A stretch of DNA of 64,000 bases from Micromonospora chokoriensis (GTDB taxonomy: Bacteria > Actinomycetota > Actinomycetes > Mycobacteriales > Micromonosporaceae). Position 1 is the stretch's first letter. The number at the start of each line of letters is the position of its first letter. This document shows positions 34,566-45,507 of this stretch, in pieces. Below the pieces are notes generated by a model. That model had not been told where the DNA came from, searched no databases, and saw only the letters and a list, made by a program, of their open reading frames with translations. The stretch lies in assembly GCF_000718555.1 (NCBI RefSeq), contig NZ_JOAN01000005.1, positions 228,199-292,198 on the forward strand, read 5' to 3'. A program made the translations under genes and the position numbers.

Positions 34566-35457
34566 CCCGCGCATCCTCCGTCGTTCCCGTCCCATCCGAC
34601 TCACCGGCGTACTCGTCGACGTGCAGCTCGGTGTCGCCGTCGGTCGGGCCGGTCCAGCGCACGGTCAACTCCTCCAGAGCCTGCTCCTGCACGAAGGAAA
34701 CAAGACCCTCCCGGTACAGCTCCAGCAGCGCGAGGAACCGGGCCACCACCTCCAGGGTGGCCTCGCAGTCGGCGCAGAGCAGCGAGAACGTGGCCGTGCC
34801 GGCCCGGCGCAGCCGGGCGGCGAGGATGGCCGCGTGTTCTCGGACACTGACCCGGACCATGTGCACGTGGGCGATGGAGACCTCCGGCACCGGCTTCGGG
34901 GTCATCGCCTTCACGGCCAGCTTCAGCAGCCGCTGGGGGCCGATGCCGAGCACCAGGTCGGGCAGCGCCTCGGCGTAGCGGGGCTCCAGGCTGACCGCTC
35001 GCGGATACCGTCGACCGCCGACGGCCTCCAGCTCGGCGATGTGCGCCGCCGCCTCCTTGTACGCCTTGTACTGCAACAGCCGGGCGAAGAGCAGGTCCCG
35101 TGCCTCCAGCAGGGCGAGGTCCGCCTCGTCCTCCACCTCGGCGGAGGGCAGCAGCCGGGCCGCCTTCAGGTCGAGCAGCGTCGCGGCGATGAGCAGGAAC
35201 TCGCTGGCCTCGTCCAGGTCCCAGTCGTCGCCCATCGCCCGGATGTAGGCGATGAACTCGTCGGTGACCGTGTGCAGGGCCACCTCGGTGACGTCGAGTT
35301 TGTGCTTGCCGATCAACTGCAGCAGCAGGTCGAACGGGCCGGTGAAGTTCGCCAGCCGGACGGTGAACCCGGCCGGTTGCACACCGTCGACCACGGCCGC
35401 AGCAGCGGTCTCGGGCGGGTCGAGGGGTGGCGCGGTCACCGGACGACCGTAGTCCAC
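34558..35457 (-). CDS. scpA: Segregation and condensation protein A
   Basis: 299 residues from GTG 35457 (a GTG six codons on is an alternative). ScpA kleisin features: FTVRLANFTGPFDLLLQLIGKHKLDVTEVAL (about 30-60), DEASEFLLIAATLLDLKAARLLP, and a C-terminal winged helix with CEATLEVVARFLALLELYREGLVSF. It bridges SMC heads with ScpB for chromosome compaction and segregation. Coupled to scpB; the parA gene lies just upstream. Confidence 0.95.
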   Translation of the reverse strand: MDYGRPVTAPPLDPPETAAAAVVDGVQPAGFTVRLANFTGPFDLLLQLIGKHKLDVTEVALHTVTDEFIAYIRAMGDDWDLDEASEFLLIAATLLDLKAARLLPSAEVEDEADLALLEARDLLFARLLQYKAYKEAAAHIAELEAVGGRRYPRAVSLEPRYAEALPDLVLGIGPQRLLKLAVKAMTPKPVPEVSIAHVHMVRVSVREHAAILAARLRRAGTATFSLLCADCEATLEVVARFLALLELYREGLVSFVQEQALEELTVRWTGPTDGDTELHVDEYAGESDGTGTTEDARDE

Positions 35458-35480
35458 GAGGCGGGCACCGGGCGTTCCGG

Positions 35481-36404
35481 CTACCGCTCCGACTGGGCGG
35501 CGATCACCTCGCGGGCCAGCTGACGGTAGTTACGTGCCCCGGAGGAGGCCGGGTCCATCGTCGTGATGGGGGCACCGGCCACGGTGGACTCGGGGAACTT
35601 CACCGTCTTGGTGATGACCGTCTGGTAGACCTTGTCGCCGAACGCCTCCACCACCCGCTGCAGGACCTGCCGGCAGTGCGTGGTGCGGCTGTCGTACATG
35701 GTGGCGAGGATGCCTTCGAGCTCCAGGTCGAAGTTGAGCCGCTCGCGCACCTTGTCGATGGTGTCCAGCAGCAGGGCCACACCGCGCAGGCTGAAGAACT
35801 CGCATTCGAGCGGGATGAGCACACCGTGCGCGACGGTCAGCGCGTTGATCGCCAACAGACCGAGTGACGGCTGGCAGTCGATCAGGATGTAGTCGTACTC
35901 CTTGCGGACCGTGCGCAGGACCCGGGCCAGGGCCATCTCCCGGGCGACCTCGTTGACGAGCTGGATCTCGGCGGCGGAGAGGTCGATGTTGGCCGGCAGC
36001 AGGTGCAGCCCCGCCACGTCGGTCTTGATGACGACGTCCTCGGCGATGATGTCGTCCTGCATGAGCAGGTTGTAGATGGACAGGTCGAGGTTGTGCGGGT
36101 TGACGCCCAGCCCCACCGAGAGGGCGCCCTGCGGGTCGAAGTCGACGAGCAGCACCTTGCGACCATATTCCGCGAGCGCGGCACCCAGGTTGATGGTGGT
36201 CGTGGTCTTGCCGACGCCACCCTTCTGGTTGGCCATCGCGATGATCCGCGCGGGACCGTGCCGGTCGGTGGGCATCGGCTCGGGAATGGGCTTACGCATC
36301 GTGTAGGCAGCCGGGTCCGCAGGACCCAGGTCCGCGCCGAGCGTGGCCTGCTGCTCGCGGAGCTCCGACGTCCAGGTCTCGGCACGGTCACCGTTGCCAG
36401 CCAT
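35481..36404 (-). CDS. Soj/ParA-like ATPase (orphan type)
   Basis: 307 residues. Deviant Walker A ANQKGGVGKTTTTINLGAAL (about 58-77), LLVDFDPQGALSVGLG (Walker A'-like and Mg site), YDYILIDCQPSLGLLAINAL (Walker B). The N-terminal 50 residues are variable. There is no parB or parS-like gene adjacent, so this is the second ParA found in the scpAB cluster of actinobacteria (position of Rv1708), not the origin-proximal partition ParA. A role in chromosome or cell-pole organisation alongside condensin is suggested by context. Gap of 23 bases to scpA. Confidence 0.9.
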   Translation of the reverse strand: MAGNGDRAETWTSELREQQATLGADLGPADPAAYTMRKPIPEPMPTDRHGPARIIAMANQKGGVGKTTTTINLGAALAEYGRKVLLVDFDPQGALSVGLGVNPHNLDLSIYNLLMQDDIIAEDVVIKTDVAGLHLLPANIDLSAAEIQLVNEVAREMALARVLRTVRKEYDYILIDCQPSLGLLAINALTVAHGVLIPLECEFFSLRGVALLLDTIDKVRERLNFDLELEGILATMYDSRTTHCRQVLQRVVEAFGDKVYQTVITKTVKFPESTVAGAPITTMDPASSGARNYRQLAREVIAAQSER

Positions 36405-36583
36405 GTGCTCGTTGCCCCCTCCCGACGACCCACCCGGCGTCGGAGCCGTCCGACATCCTTCGCGGCGCCGCTGCGCACCCCGGTCGTGTCGCTCCAGGAG
36501 GTCCGCGCCGATGCCGACTGTACGCCACCGACCAGCAGGGGGTTAGGCACCGGCCCGGCGTGTCGGAGCCGACCGGCGTCGGT

Positions 36584-37549
36584 TCAGCCCCGAGCGCGCG
36601 GGTGGGTGGTGGCGTACACCTCGCGCAGCCGCTCAACGGTGACCAGCGTGTAGACCTGAGTAGTGGTCACCGACGCGTGGCCGAGCAGCTCCTGGACCAC
36701 CCGAACGTCGGCGCCGCCGTCGAGCAGATGGGTGGCGTAGGAGTGGCGCAGGGTGTGCGGGGACACGGCGGCGGGCCCGTCGACGGGCAGCCCGGCCCGC
36801 TCGGCGGCGCGGCGCAGGATGCCCCAGGCGCCCTGGCGCGACAGCGCGCCGCCGCGGGCGTTGAGGAACACCGCCGGGGTGCCCCGACCGGCGGCGGCCA
36901 GCCCGGGGCGGGCCCGGACCAGGTAGGCGCGCACCGCGTCGACGGCGTACCCGCCGATCGGCACCAGCCGCACCCGGCCGCCCTTGCCGCGCAGCAGCGC
37001 CGTGCCCTCGTCGGTGTCGAGGTCGTCCACGGCGGCGCCGACCGTCTCGGAGATGCGCGCGCCGGTGCCGTACAGAAACTCCAGCAGCGCCCGGTCGCGC
37101 AGCGCGAGAGGCGCGTCGTCGCCGGTCGCGGTGATCGGGCCGGCGGTTTCCAGCAACCGGACCACATCGTCGACCGGCAACGCCCGGGGCAGCCGGCGCG
37201 GCGGCGTCGGTGGGCGGACGTCGCGGCTCGGGTCGGCGCCGGTCAGGCCCTCCCGCAGCGCGAAGCGGTGCAGGCCGCGTACCGCGCTGGCCGCGCGGGC
37301 GGCGGAGGAGACCGCCAGCGGCGGGTGCGCGTCGTCGCCCGCGCGCAGTCGCGCCAGGTGCGACTCGACGAGGCCGGCGCCGACCGACGCGAGGTCGCCG
37401 ACGCCGGCGTCGGCCAGGGTCGTGAGATAACGGTCCAGATCCCGGCGGTACGAGGCGAGCGTGTTCGCCGAGAGGCCACGTTCGACGGTCAGGTGGTCGA
37501 GGTAGCCGCGCACGGCACGGCGCAGCGCCGGCGTGGGCGGTGTGCCCAC
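36584..37549 (-). CDS. xerD: Tyrosine recombinase XerD
   Basis: 321 residues, GTG start. SAM-like core-binding domain (about 8-95, [23 protein letters not shown]) and catalytic domain with Arg in YGTGARISE (about 170), [19 protein letters not shown] (His-x-x-Arg, about 265) and [13 protein letters not shown] (His, nucleophile Tyr, about 290-302). XerD acts with XerC at dif to resolve chromosome dimers. Location between ald and parA matches the actinobacterial xerD neighbourhood. The 36405-36583 gap upstream of parA shows nothing special. Confidence 0.93.
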   Translation of the reverse strand: MGTPPTPALRRAVRGYLDHLTVERGLSANTLASYRRDLDRYLTTLADAGVGDLASVGAGLVESHLARLRAGDDAHPPLAVSSAARAASAVRGLHRFALREGLTGADPSRDVRPPTPPRRLPRALPVDDVVRLLETAGPITATGDDAPLALRDRALLEFLYGTGARISETVGAAVDDLDTDEGTALLRGKGGRVRLVPIGGYAVDAVRAYLVRARPGLAAAGRGTPAVFLNARGGALSRQGAWGILRRAAERAGLPVDGPAAVSPHTLRHSYATHLLDGGADVRVVQELLGHASVTTTQVYTLVTVERLREVYATTHPRARG

Positions 37550-37587
37550 GCCGGCGGAGTCCGTGCCGCTGGTCAGCCCGCCACCGC

Positions 37588-38703
37588 TCAGGCCAGCGCG
37601 TCGGCCAGCGGGAGCACGTCCATGCCGTGCGCCTCGGCGACCGGGCCGTAGGTGACCTGACCGGCGTGGGTGTTGAGGCCCAGCGCCAGCGCCGGGTCGT
37701 TACGCAGCGCCTCGCGCCAGCCCTGGTTGGCCAACTCGAGCGCGTACGGCAGGGTGACGTTGGTCAGCGCGTACGTGCTGGTGTTCGGCACCGCACCGGG
37801 CATGTTCGCAACGCAGTAGAAGATCGACTCGTGCACCTTGTAGACCGGGTCGGCGTGCGTGGTGGGGCGCGAGTCCTCGAAGCAGCCGCCCTGGTCGATG
37901 GCGATGTCGACGAGCACACTGCCCGGCTTCATCCGGGAGACCAGCTCGTTGGAGATCAGCGTCGGGGCCTTCGCGCCGGGCACCAGCACCGCGCCGATGA
38001 CCAGGTCGGCGTCGAGCACGGCCCGCTCGACCTCGTACGCGTTGGACGCGACGGTCTGCAGGTGGCCCCGGTAGATCGCGTCGGCCTGCCGCAGCCGGGC
38101 GACGTTCTTGTCCAGCAGCAGCACCTCGGACTGCAGGCCCAGCGCGATCGCGGCGGCGTTCATGCCGGAGACGCCGGCGCCGATGACCACGGTCTTGGCC
38201 GCGTACACGCCGGAGACACCGCCGGGCAGCACACCGCGCCCGCCGCCGGTCCGCATCATGTAGAAGGCGCCCACCTGCGGGGCGAGCCGGCCGGCCACCT
38301 CGGACATCGGGGCGAGCAGCGGCAGTGACCGGTCGGGCAGCTCGACGGTCTCGTACGCGATGCCGGTGACGCCGCGGTCGATCAGCGCGTCGGTGCACTC
38401 CTTGGAGGCGGCCAGGTGCAGGTAGGTGAAGAGCACCTGCCCCTCGCGCATCCGGTGGTACTCCTCGGCGATCGGCTCCTTGACCTTGAGCACCAGCTCG
38501 GCGGTCTCCCACACCTCGTCGGCCGTGGCGAGGATCTTCGCGCCGGCGGCGGCGAACTCCTCGTCGGTGATGCTGGAGCCAACCCCAGCGCCGGACTCGA
38601 CGAAGACCTGGTGGCCGCTGCGGGTGAACTCGTTGACGCCCGCTGGCGTGATCGCCACGCGGTACTCGTGGTTCTTGACCTCGCGTGGGATTCCGACCTT
38701 CAC
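37588..38703 (-). CDS. ald: Alanine dehydrogenase
   Basis: 371 residues from GTG 38703 (GAGAGG upstream); sequence begins [20 protein letters not shown], the family start with the pyruvate-contacting Arg and Lys region. TYLHLAA, then a Rossmann NAD site [17 protein letters not shown] (about 170-186) and [18 protein letters not shown] (about 268-285). The enzyme interconverts L-alanine and pyruvate with NAD and ammonia. The inverted repeats about 150 and 215 bases upstream may be regulatory (AldR/Lrp-type control is known in mycobacteria). Confidence 0.96.
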   Translation of the reverse strand: MKVGIPREVKNHEYRVAITPAGVNEFTRSGHQVFVESGAGVGSSITDEEFAAAGAKILATADEVWETAELVLKVKEPIAEEYHRMREGQVLFTYLHLAASKECTDALIDRGVTGIAYETVELPDRSLPLLAPMSEVAGRLAPQVGAFYMMRTGGGRGVLPGGVSGVYAAKTVVIGAGVSGMNAAAIALGLQSEVLLLDKNVARLRQADAIYRGHLQTVASNAYEVERAVLDADLVIGAVLVPGAKAPTLISNELVSRMKPGSVLVDIAIDQGGCFEDSRPTTHADPVYKVHESIFYCVANMPGAVPNTSTYALTNVTLPYALELANQGWREALRNDPALALGLNTHAGQVTYGPVAEAHGMDVLPLADALA

Positions 38704-38997
38704 GATGCAGACACCTCTCTTCGGGGCCGCTCTCCCCCGACTGCTCGGTGCCACGACGGCTCCTTTGCCATCGCGGTCCACCGGTCCCGCCGGCGGCAGT
38801 CTAGGCGCGTCCGAGTGCGCCGTAGGCCAGCACAGTGGCATCCGCTGCGCGGCTGTCCTGACGATCTGTCAGGGCACCCGCCCGGAATCGGCGGCGGATG
38901 ATCACCTCAGCCGTCAGGACAGTGTTCGGCCATTATCGTCCCATCTGCCGGGTACCGGTGCGGACAGCAGACGAGTCGATCACTAATGTCTCGGCCC
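38704..38997. promoter_or_regulatory. ald / TM2 divergent promoter region with inverted repeat
   Basis: Contains CTGTCCTGACG (38853-38863) and its exact reverse complement CGTCAGGACAG (38912-38922), 48 bases apart, with a further CTGTCAG between them. The spacing suits looping or paired operator sites for a dimeric regulator. No gene seen in this stretch. Confidence 0.5.
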
Positions 38998-39273
38998 ATG
39001 ACCACTCCTCCTTACCAGCCCGGGTACCCCCAGCCGGGGTACCCGCAGGGCGTTTCCGACAAGAGCAAGGTCGTCGCGGGCCTCCTCGGCATCCTGCTGG
39101 GCACCTTCGGTGCCGGTCGGTTCTACACCGGACACACCAAGATCGCCGTTCTCCAGCTCGTCGTGAGCCTGGTGACCTGCGGCTTCGGCTCCCTCTGGGG
39201 CCTCATCGACGGCATTCTCATCCTGGTCAACGGTGGCACGGACGCACAGGGCCGTCCGCTGCGCGACTCCTAG
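38998..39273 (+). CDS. TM2-domain membrane protein
   Basis: 91 residues from ATG 38998 (ATG 38986 possible). An N-terminal Pro/Tyr/Gln/Gly-rich part (YQPGYPQPGYPQG) precedes two TM helices: VVAGLLGILLGTFGAGRFYTGH (with the TM2 hallmark of Gly/Phe and RFY) and AVLQLVVSLVTCGFGSLWGLIDGILIL. TM2 proteins are small membrane proteins of unknown role, common in actinobacteria. It is divergent from ald. Confidence 0.88.
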   Translation: MTTPPYQPGYPQPGYPQGVSDKSKVVAGLLGILLGTFGAGRFYTGHTKIAVLQLVVSLVTCGFGSLWGLIDGILILVNGGTDAQGRPLRDS

Positions 39274-39288
39274 ACAGACCGACAGCGC

Positions 39289-39320
39289 AAGGGGCCCCGC
39301 GGCTGACCGCAGGGCCCCTT
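39289..39320. terminator. Bidirectional hairpin terminator
   Basis: Arms AAGGGGCCCCGCGG and CCGCAGGGCCCCTT with a 4-base loop (one mismatch) followed by T-rich sequence on the plus strand. It lies between the convergent TM2 and Nudix genes. Confidence 0.85.
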
Positions 39321-39359
39321 TCGTGCGTACGGGATCGCCGGCTGGACCGGCGACGGCGC

Positions 39360-39965
39360 TCAGCGCGGCAACGGCGCGTCCGCCCGGCGCAGAGACGTGA
39401 ACCCGGTGTCCCGGGCGCGGGCCGTGGCCAGCAGCCCGGCCACCGCGGAGGCGTTGGTGATCTCCCCGGCCAGGACCATGGCGACCGCCTCGTCCAGATC
39501 GATCCGCACGACCTGGAGGTCGGCCTCCTCGTCGTGGCGCTCGTGCCGCTCGTCGGCCGGCACATCGGCGAGGTCCCGGGCCAGGAACACCCGGACGATC
39601 TCGTTGGTGAACCCCGGCGAGCTGTGCAGGTCGACGAGCACGTCGACCCGCCCGGCGGTGAGGTCGGCCTCCTCGGCCAGCTCCCGCAACGCCGCCACCG
39701 GCAACTCCTCGCCGGAGACGTCCATCAGACCGGCCGGCAACTCCCACAGGTGCCGCCCGACCGGGTGCCGGTACTGCCGGATCAGCACCACCTGACCGGC
39801 GTCGTCGAGCGCCACCACGGCCACCGCCCCGACGTGCCGGACGAGGTCACGCAGCCCGGTCCCACCGCCGGGCATGGTCACCTCCTCGGTGACCACGTCG
39901 AAGATCCGCCCCCGGTACCGCTCCTGTCGGGAACGCACCTCGTAACGGTGCTCCAGCTCGCTCAC
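39360..39965 (-). CDS. Nudix hydrolase (ADP-ribose pyrophosphatase type)
   Basis: 201 residues. The Nudix box GLMDVSGEELPVAALRELAEEADL (G-x5-E-x7-REL-x-EE) is at about 78-101, preceded by VGAVAVVALDDAGQVVLIRQYRHPVG, a signature of ADP-ribose/NDP-sugar pyrophosphatases. The product is predicted to hydrolyse ADP-ribose. It follows pyrG after 67 bases, the same neighbour as Rv1700 has in M. tuberculosis, so co-transcription is likely. Confidence 0.92.
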   Translation of the reverse strand: MSELEHRYEVRSRQERYRGRIFDVVTEEVTMPGGGTGLRDLVRHVGAVAVVALDDAGQVVLIRQYRHPVGRHLWELPAGLMDVSGEELPVAALRELAEEADLTAGRVDVLVDLHSSPGFTNEIVRVFLARDLADVPADERHERHDEEADLQVVRIDLDEAVAMVLAGEITNASAVAGLLATARARDTGFTSLRRADAPLPR

Positions 39966-40032
39966 GCCATCGCCTCGCTGCGCTCGACGACGGCGCGAGA
40001 CGCCACGCTGCTGAGCCTGCTGGTTCGCTCGC

Positions 40033-41811
<1,779 letters not shown>

Positions 41812-41947
41812 TCATGCAGACCGCCGTGCTTGATCAGCAGAGTGATCACGCGATCCACGGGACTCGACGGTAACACCTCCCGGGCGGGTACTCGCAGGCC
41901 GCACCCCGGCTGCGACACCTCCGGGCCACCCGAACGAGGCCCGGCGC

Positions 41948-44365
41948 TCAGGACGCGGCAACCTCTGTCGATGACCGGTCGACCTGCCGGGGCGGCACAG
42001 GGACCGTCGGCGCGGTGTCCGGCGTCGATCCGCTCGCGGTCGGCTCGACCTGCTCGTCGGTGCCCGCCGAGGGGTCGCCGGGGGTGTGCGCGGCCGAGGG
42101 TGGCGCGACCTTCGCCGGTGCGCTCGCCGGCGGGCCGCTGATCGGACGCGGGTGGACCGCACCCAGCGGCCCACCGCCACCGGTCGGACCGTCACCCCCA
42201 CCGACCGGGCCGACCCCGCCAGGCCCCGAGTCGCCGTCGACGCCGTTGGCCCGGGAGAGGCCCGGTAACGGGCGCGTCCGGTCGGCGGCATGCCCGAGCA
42301 CCCGAAGCGACGCCAGGGCCGCCATCGGCACCACCAGGGCGGCGGCAGCGCCCATCACGTCCAGTGCCGCGCCGTCGAGCACCCCACCGAGCACCGCGGC
42401 GACCACGGTGCCGGCCATCGCGGCCCGGACCGCCGGGTAGATGCCGAACAGCCGCATCAGCCCGCCCCACGGCTGCAACAGCGCAAACCACACCAGCAAC
42501 CCGCCGGCCAGCGCCAGCACGGTCAACGGACTGTTGACCAACGTCTCGAAATTCTCGGTGCTGGACCGGTGCACGGTGAGCCCGCCGGTGCCGTCACCGA
42601 GCGCGGAGAGGAACCGGCCCAGGCTGCCCCGCTCGGCCGGCGGACGGCGCAGGTCCACCACGGCGAACCCGATGCCGACCGCCAGTGCGGCCATGGTGGC
42701 CCAAGCCAGCCGGCTGATCGTCAACCAGCCACCGGCGCTGATCGCGGCCGCGACGCTCACCCCGGCGGTGAGCGCGATCGCGCCGACCGGGTCGGCGCCC
42801 AGGTACGGGCTGCCAACCACCACCACGGCAAGGCCACCCACCGCCACCAACACCGCCGGCCGCCAGCCACGGTGCACCCGTTGGGCGAACCAGCCACCAC
42901 TGAGCAACGCGCCGGCCAGGAACACGCCCAGCCCCACCGTGCTCAGCCCGGCGTACCGGCCCCCCTGCAACGCGGAGTAGCCGACCACGCTGTTGAGCTG
43001 GAGGCGGGCCCCGGTGAGCACGTCCAGCCCGACCACGAGCGTGGTGAGGCCTGCCACCGCGCCGAGGGGGCCGAGGGTGCCCGCGTACCCGGGGGCGAAC
43101 CGCACCGCCGCGGTGCCGGCGGCAACCAGCAGCCCGGTCACCCCCGCGAAGATCCACCCGGGGTGCTCGCCGTGCCACCAGGGCACCGCGTCGGCCAGCA
43201 GCGCCGCCGGCACCGTCAACGCCGCGGCGACCAGCAGTAGCTCCATCACCGCCACGATCCGCCCGGAGACGGGCGTCGGGCCGGTCGGGCCGGCGTGCGG
43301 ACGGGCCCGGCGCAGCAACGGCAGGATCGCCACCGCCAGCAGCACCTGCACGCCGGCGAGCAGCGCGAAGAACACACCGGAGACGCTGCGCTGGGCGGCC
43401 GCCTCCCGGTCGGCGTTCGCCGGGGCGTTGATCGCCTCGACCAGGTCGGCCGGACGGCCCCCGGTGCTGATCGCCGGACGGCCGAGGAAGAGCTGCTCCG
43501 GCATCGGCCGGCCCAGCGCGGCGAGGGCGGTCGGCGCGAGGTCGACAAGTTGCAGGTACCCGTCCCGGCCCGTGCTCGCCGAGGTGAGCCAACCCCGCTC
43601 CCAGCCCGGCCCGTCGGCGACCGCCACGTGCAACCGCGACGGCCCGGTGGTGTCGGAGATCCCCGCGACCAGCACCAGCGACCGCGGTGGCCGCGCGGCC
43701 AGCACCCGGGCCAGCTGGGCGTCCGCCGCCCGGGCCTGCTCGGCGCGGGTCGCCGGGTCGGTCCCCTCGACCGTGCCGAGGTCGACGATGCTCAGCACAC
43801 ACGAGCCGAGCAGCAACCGTGGGTCGGCCGGCAGCGCCGGGGCGTACCGGTCGACGCGGCCGAACGGTCGGGCGGCGGCCACGGCCGCACCCGGGCCCAC
43901 CGCCACCGAGCAACGCACCGACTCCGACAACGACCCGGGCACGGTGCCCCAGGGCAGCCGCTGCTGGTTGTACTGGACCACGCTCTCCTGGTCGGGCAGG
44001 TTCGCGCCGATGCCGTCCGGTTGCTCCACGGCCACCCCCGCCGCCGGGCAACCGTCGGCCGCGCGGCTGCCGTTCCACGCGGCGAAGCTGCCCGCGCCCA
44101 GGGTCAACCAGCCGTCCACCGGGCAGGTGGGCTGGTGCGCGGAGCGCACCGACAGGGAGCCGATCGACCCGTCCTGGGCCATCCGCCACAGCGTCGGGGT
44201 GCTCTGCGCATCCACGTCCTCCCAGCGCAGCCCGGCGATCCCGGCGAGCACCACGAAGTCGGCGGTGCGTTGCGGGGTGCCCTGGGGTGGGCGGGCGGCG
44301 AGCGCGGTGACGCCCAACGCCACCACGAGCAGGGTCAACAGGGCGGGGGCGATTCGGCGCAGCAT
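41948..44365 (-). CDS. Large membrane protein with phosphatase-like extracytoplasmic domain
   Basis: 805 residues from ATG 44365 (overlapping the glycosyltransferase stop). A signal anchor (RRIAPALLTLLVVALGVTAL) is followed by an exported domain (about 28-290) with VVLAGIAGLRWEDVDAQSTPTLWRMAQ and LVAGISDTTGPSRLHVAVADGPGW, the spacing seen in alkaline-phosphatase superfamily proteins that bind metal at both ends of the domain. Then come about ten TM segments (about 300-700) and a Pro/Gly/Thr-rich tail of about 100 residues. Downstream of a GT4 enzyme and MurJ, it may act on envelope glycans or lipids. Specific substrate unknown; classical catalytic residues were not verified. Confidence 0.65.
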   Translation of the reverse strand: MLRRIAPALLTLLVVALGVTALAARPPQGTPQRTADFVVLAGIAGLRWEDVDAQSTPTLWRMAQDGSIGSLSVRSAHQPTCPVDGWLTLGAGSFAAWNGSRAADGCPAAGVAVEQPDGIGANLPDQESVVQYNQQRLPWGTVPGSLSESVRCSVAVGPGAAVAAARPFGRVDRYAPALPADPRLLLGSCVLSIVDLGTVEGTDPATRAEQARAADAQLARVLAARPPRSLVLVAGISDTTGPSRLHVAVADGPGWERGWLTSASTGRDGYLQLVDLAPTALAALGRPMPEQLFLGRPAISTGGRPADLVEAINAPANADREAAAQRSVSGVFFALLAGVQVLLAVAILPLLRRARPHAGPTGPTPVSGRIVAVMELLLVAAALTVPAALLADAVPWWHGEHPGWIFAGVTGLLVAAGTAAVRFAPGYAGTLGPLGAVAGLTTLVVGLDVLTGARLQLNSVVGYSALQGGRYAGLSTVGLGVFLAGALLSGGWFAQRVHRGWRPAVLVAVGGLAVVVVGSPYLGADPVGAIALTAGVSVAAAISAGGWLTISRLAWATMAALAVGIGFAVVDLRRPPAERGSLGRFLSALGDGTGGLTVHRSSTENFETLVNSPLTVLALAGGLLVWFALLQPWGGLMRLFGIYPAVRAAMAGTVVAAVLGGVLDGAALDVMGAAAALVVPMAALASLRVLGHAADRTRPLPGLSRANGVDGDSGPGGVGPVGGGDGPTGGGGPLGAVHPRPISGPPASAPAKVAPPSAAHTPGDPSAGTDEQVEPTASGSTPDTAPTVPVPPRQVDRSSTEVAAS

Positions 44366-45507
44366 CACCGGTGTCCCGTTCTTCCAGCGGCGGGATTCTC
44401 GGCCAGCTCGGCGTAGAGGGCGACCAGCGTGGCGACGGTGTCCGACTCGGTGGGCCACGTCGCCGCCCGTTCGGCGCCACGCCGGCCCAGCTCGGCCCGC
44501 GCCGCCGGGTCGTCAAGCAACGCCCGGACCGCCGCGTCGACCGCGTCCACGTCACCGGCGGGGACCAGCGTGGCGGCATCGCCGACCAGCTCCGGGAGAC
44601 CGCCGACCTCGGTCGCCACCAGCGGTACGCCGGCGCGCAGCGCCTCCTGGGCGAAGAGTTGCCGGGCCTCCCAGTCGCTTGTCACCACCGCGAGGTCGGC
44701 GCCGGCGAGCAGGTCGGCCACGTCGGTGCGGTGCCCCAGCAGGGTCACCGGGGCCCGGGCCGCCGACGTCCGCGCCGCCAACGGCAGGTACGCCGGCCCA
44801 CTGCCGGCGATCACCACGACCGGCGGCGGGGTACGCGTACGCCAGCGGGCCGCCGCGTCGATCAGCACGTCGTAGCGCTTCTGCGGGTGTAGGCGACCGA
44901 CCGAGACGATCAACGGTTGGTCCGGGCGGACGCCGAACTCGGCGCGTACCGCCGCCGGGCGTCGACGCGGCGCGGGCAGCGTCGGCGCGGCGACCGGGGC
45001 GAGCCGGGCGTCGGTGGCGCCCACCTCGGCGGCCCGGCGCACCAGGTCCGTGGACGCGCCGAGAGCCACCCGGACGCCGCGGGCCACCACCCGTTCGACG
45101 AGCCGGGACACCCCGCCTCGCAGCCCACCCGCGAGCACCGCGTTGTGCCAGGTGACGATCAGCGGGGCGGTGGGACGGGCCAGCACGGCCACCAACCCGG
45201 CCCGCAGGCCGTGTGCGTGCACCACATCCACCCCGGCGGTGGTGAGCACCCGGCGCAGCGCGAGCACCGCCCGCGCGTCGGCCGGCGTCGGGCTGGCCGG
45301 GATCTCCACCGGCTCGAACCGCGCACCGACACCGACGAAGTCGAACTGCTCCTGCGTGGCGGCGGGTCCGCAGACCAGCACGTTGGTGCCACCCGCGACC
45401 AGGCCACGAGCCACCGATCGGACGTGCTGACCGACCCCGCCGGTGCTGGACGCGAGCACCAACGCGAGCGTGCCCGACCAGCCGGCAGGCAGAGCTGGCT
45501 CAGTCAT
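44365..45507 (-). CDS. Glycosyltransferase family 4 protein
   Basis: 380 residues from ATG 45507, overlapping the murJ stop. N-terminal SSTGGVGQHVRSVARGLVAGG (acceptor-site loop of GT-B enzymes) and VDVVHAHGLRAGLVAV; C-terminal nucleotide-sugar site with VSVGRLHPQKRYDVLIDAAARW (about 190-210) and EARQLFAQEALRAGVPLVATEVGGLPELV (EX7E motif, about 290-318). Predicted to transfer a sugar to an envelope acceptor in the cytoplasm. Coupling to MurJ-like and phosphatase-like genes suggests a shared pathway, identity unknown. Confidence 0.88.
   Translation of the reverse strand: MTEPALPAGWSGTLALVLASSTGGVGQHVRSVARGLVAGGTNVLVCGPAATQEQFDFVGVGARFEPVEIPASPTPADARAVLALRRVLTTAGVDVVHAHGLRAGLVAVLARPTAPLIVTWHNAVLAGGLRGGVSRLVERVVARGVRVALGASTDLVRRAAEVGATDARLAPVAAPTLPAPRRRPAAVRAEFGVRPDQPLIVSVGRLHPQKRYDVLIDAAARWRTRTPPPVVVIAGSGPAYLPLAARTSAARAPVTLLGHRTDVADLLAGADLAVVTSDWEARQLFAQEALRAGVPLVATEVGGLPELVGDAATLVPAGDVDAVDAAVRALLDDPAARAELGRRGAERAATWPTESDTVATLVALYAELAENPAAGRTGHR

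Noticed and set aside
42290..44579. Long frames on both strands overlapping the phosphatase-like membrane protein gene
   Set aside because: Typical high-GC shadow frames: they lack membrane or domain patterns and conflict with the well-coupled real gene.
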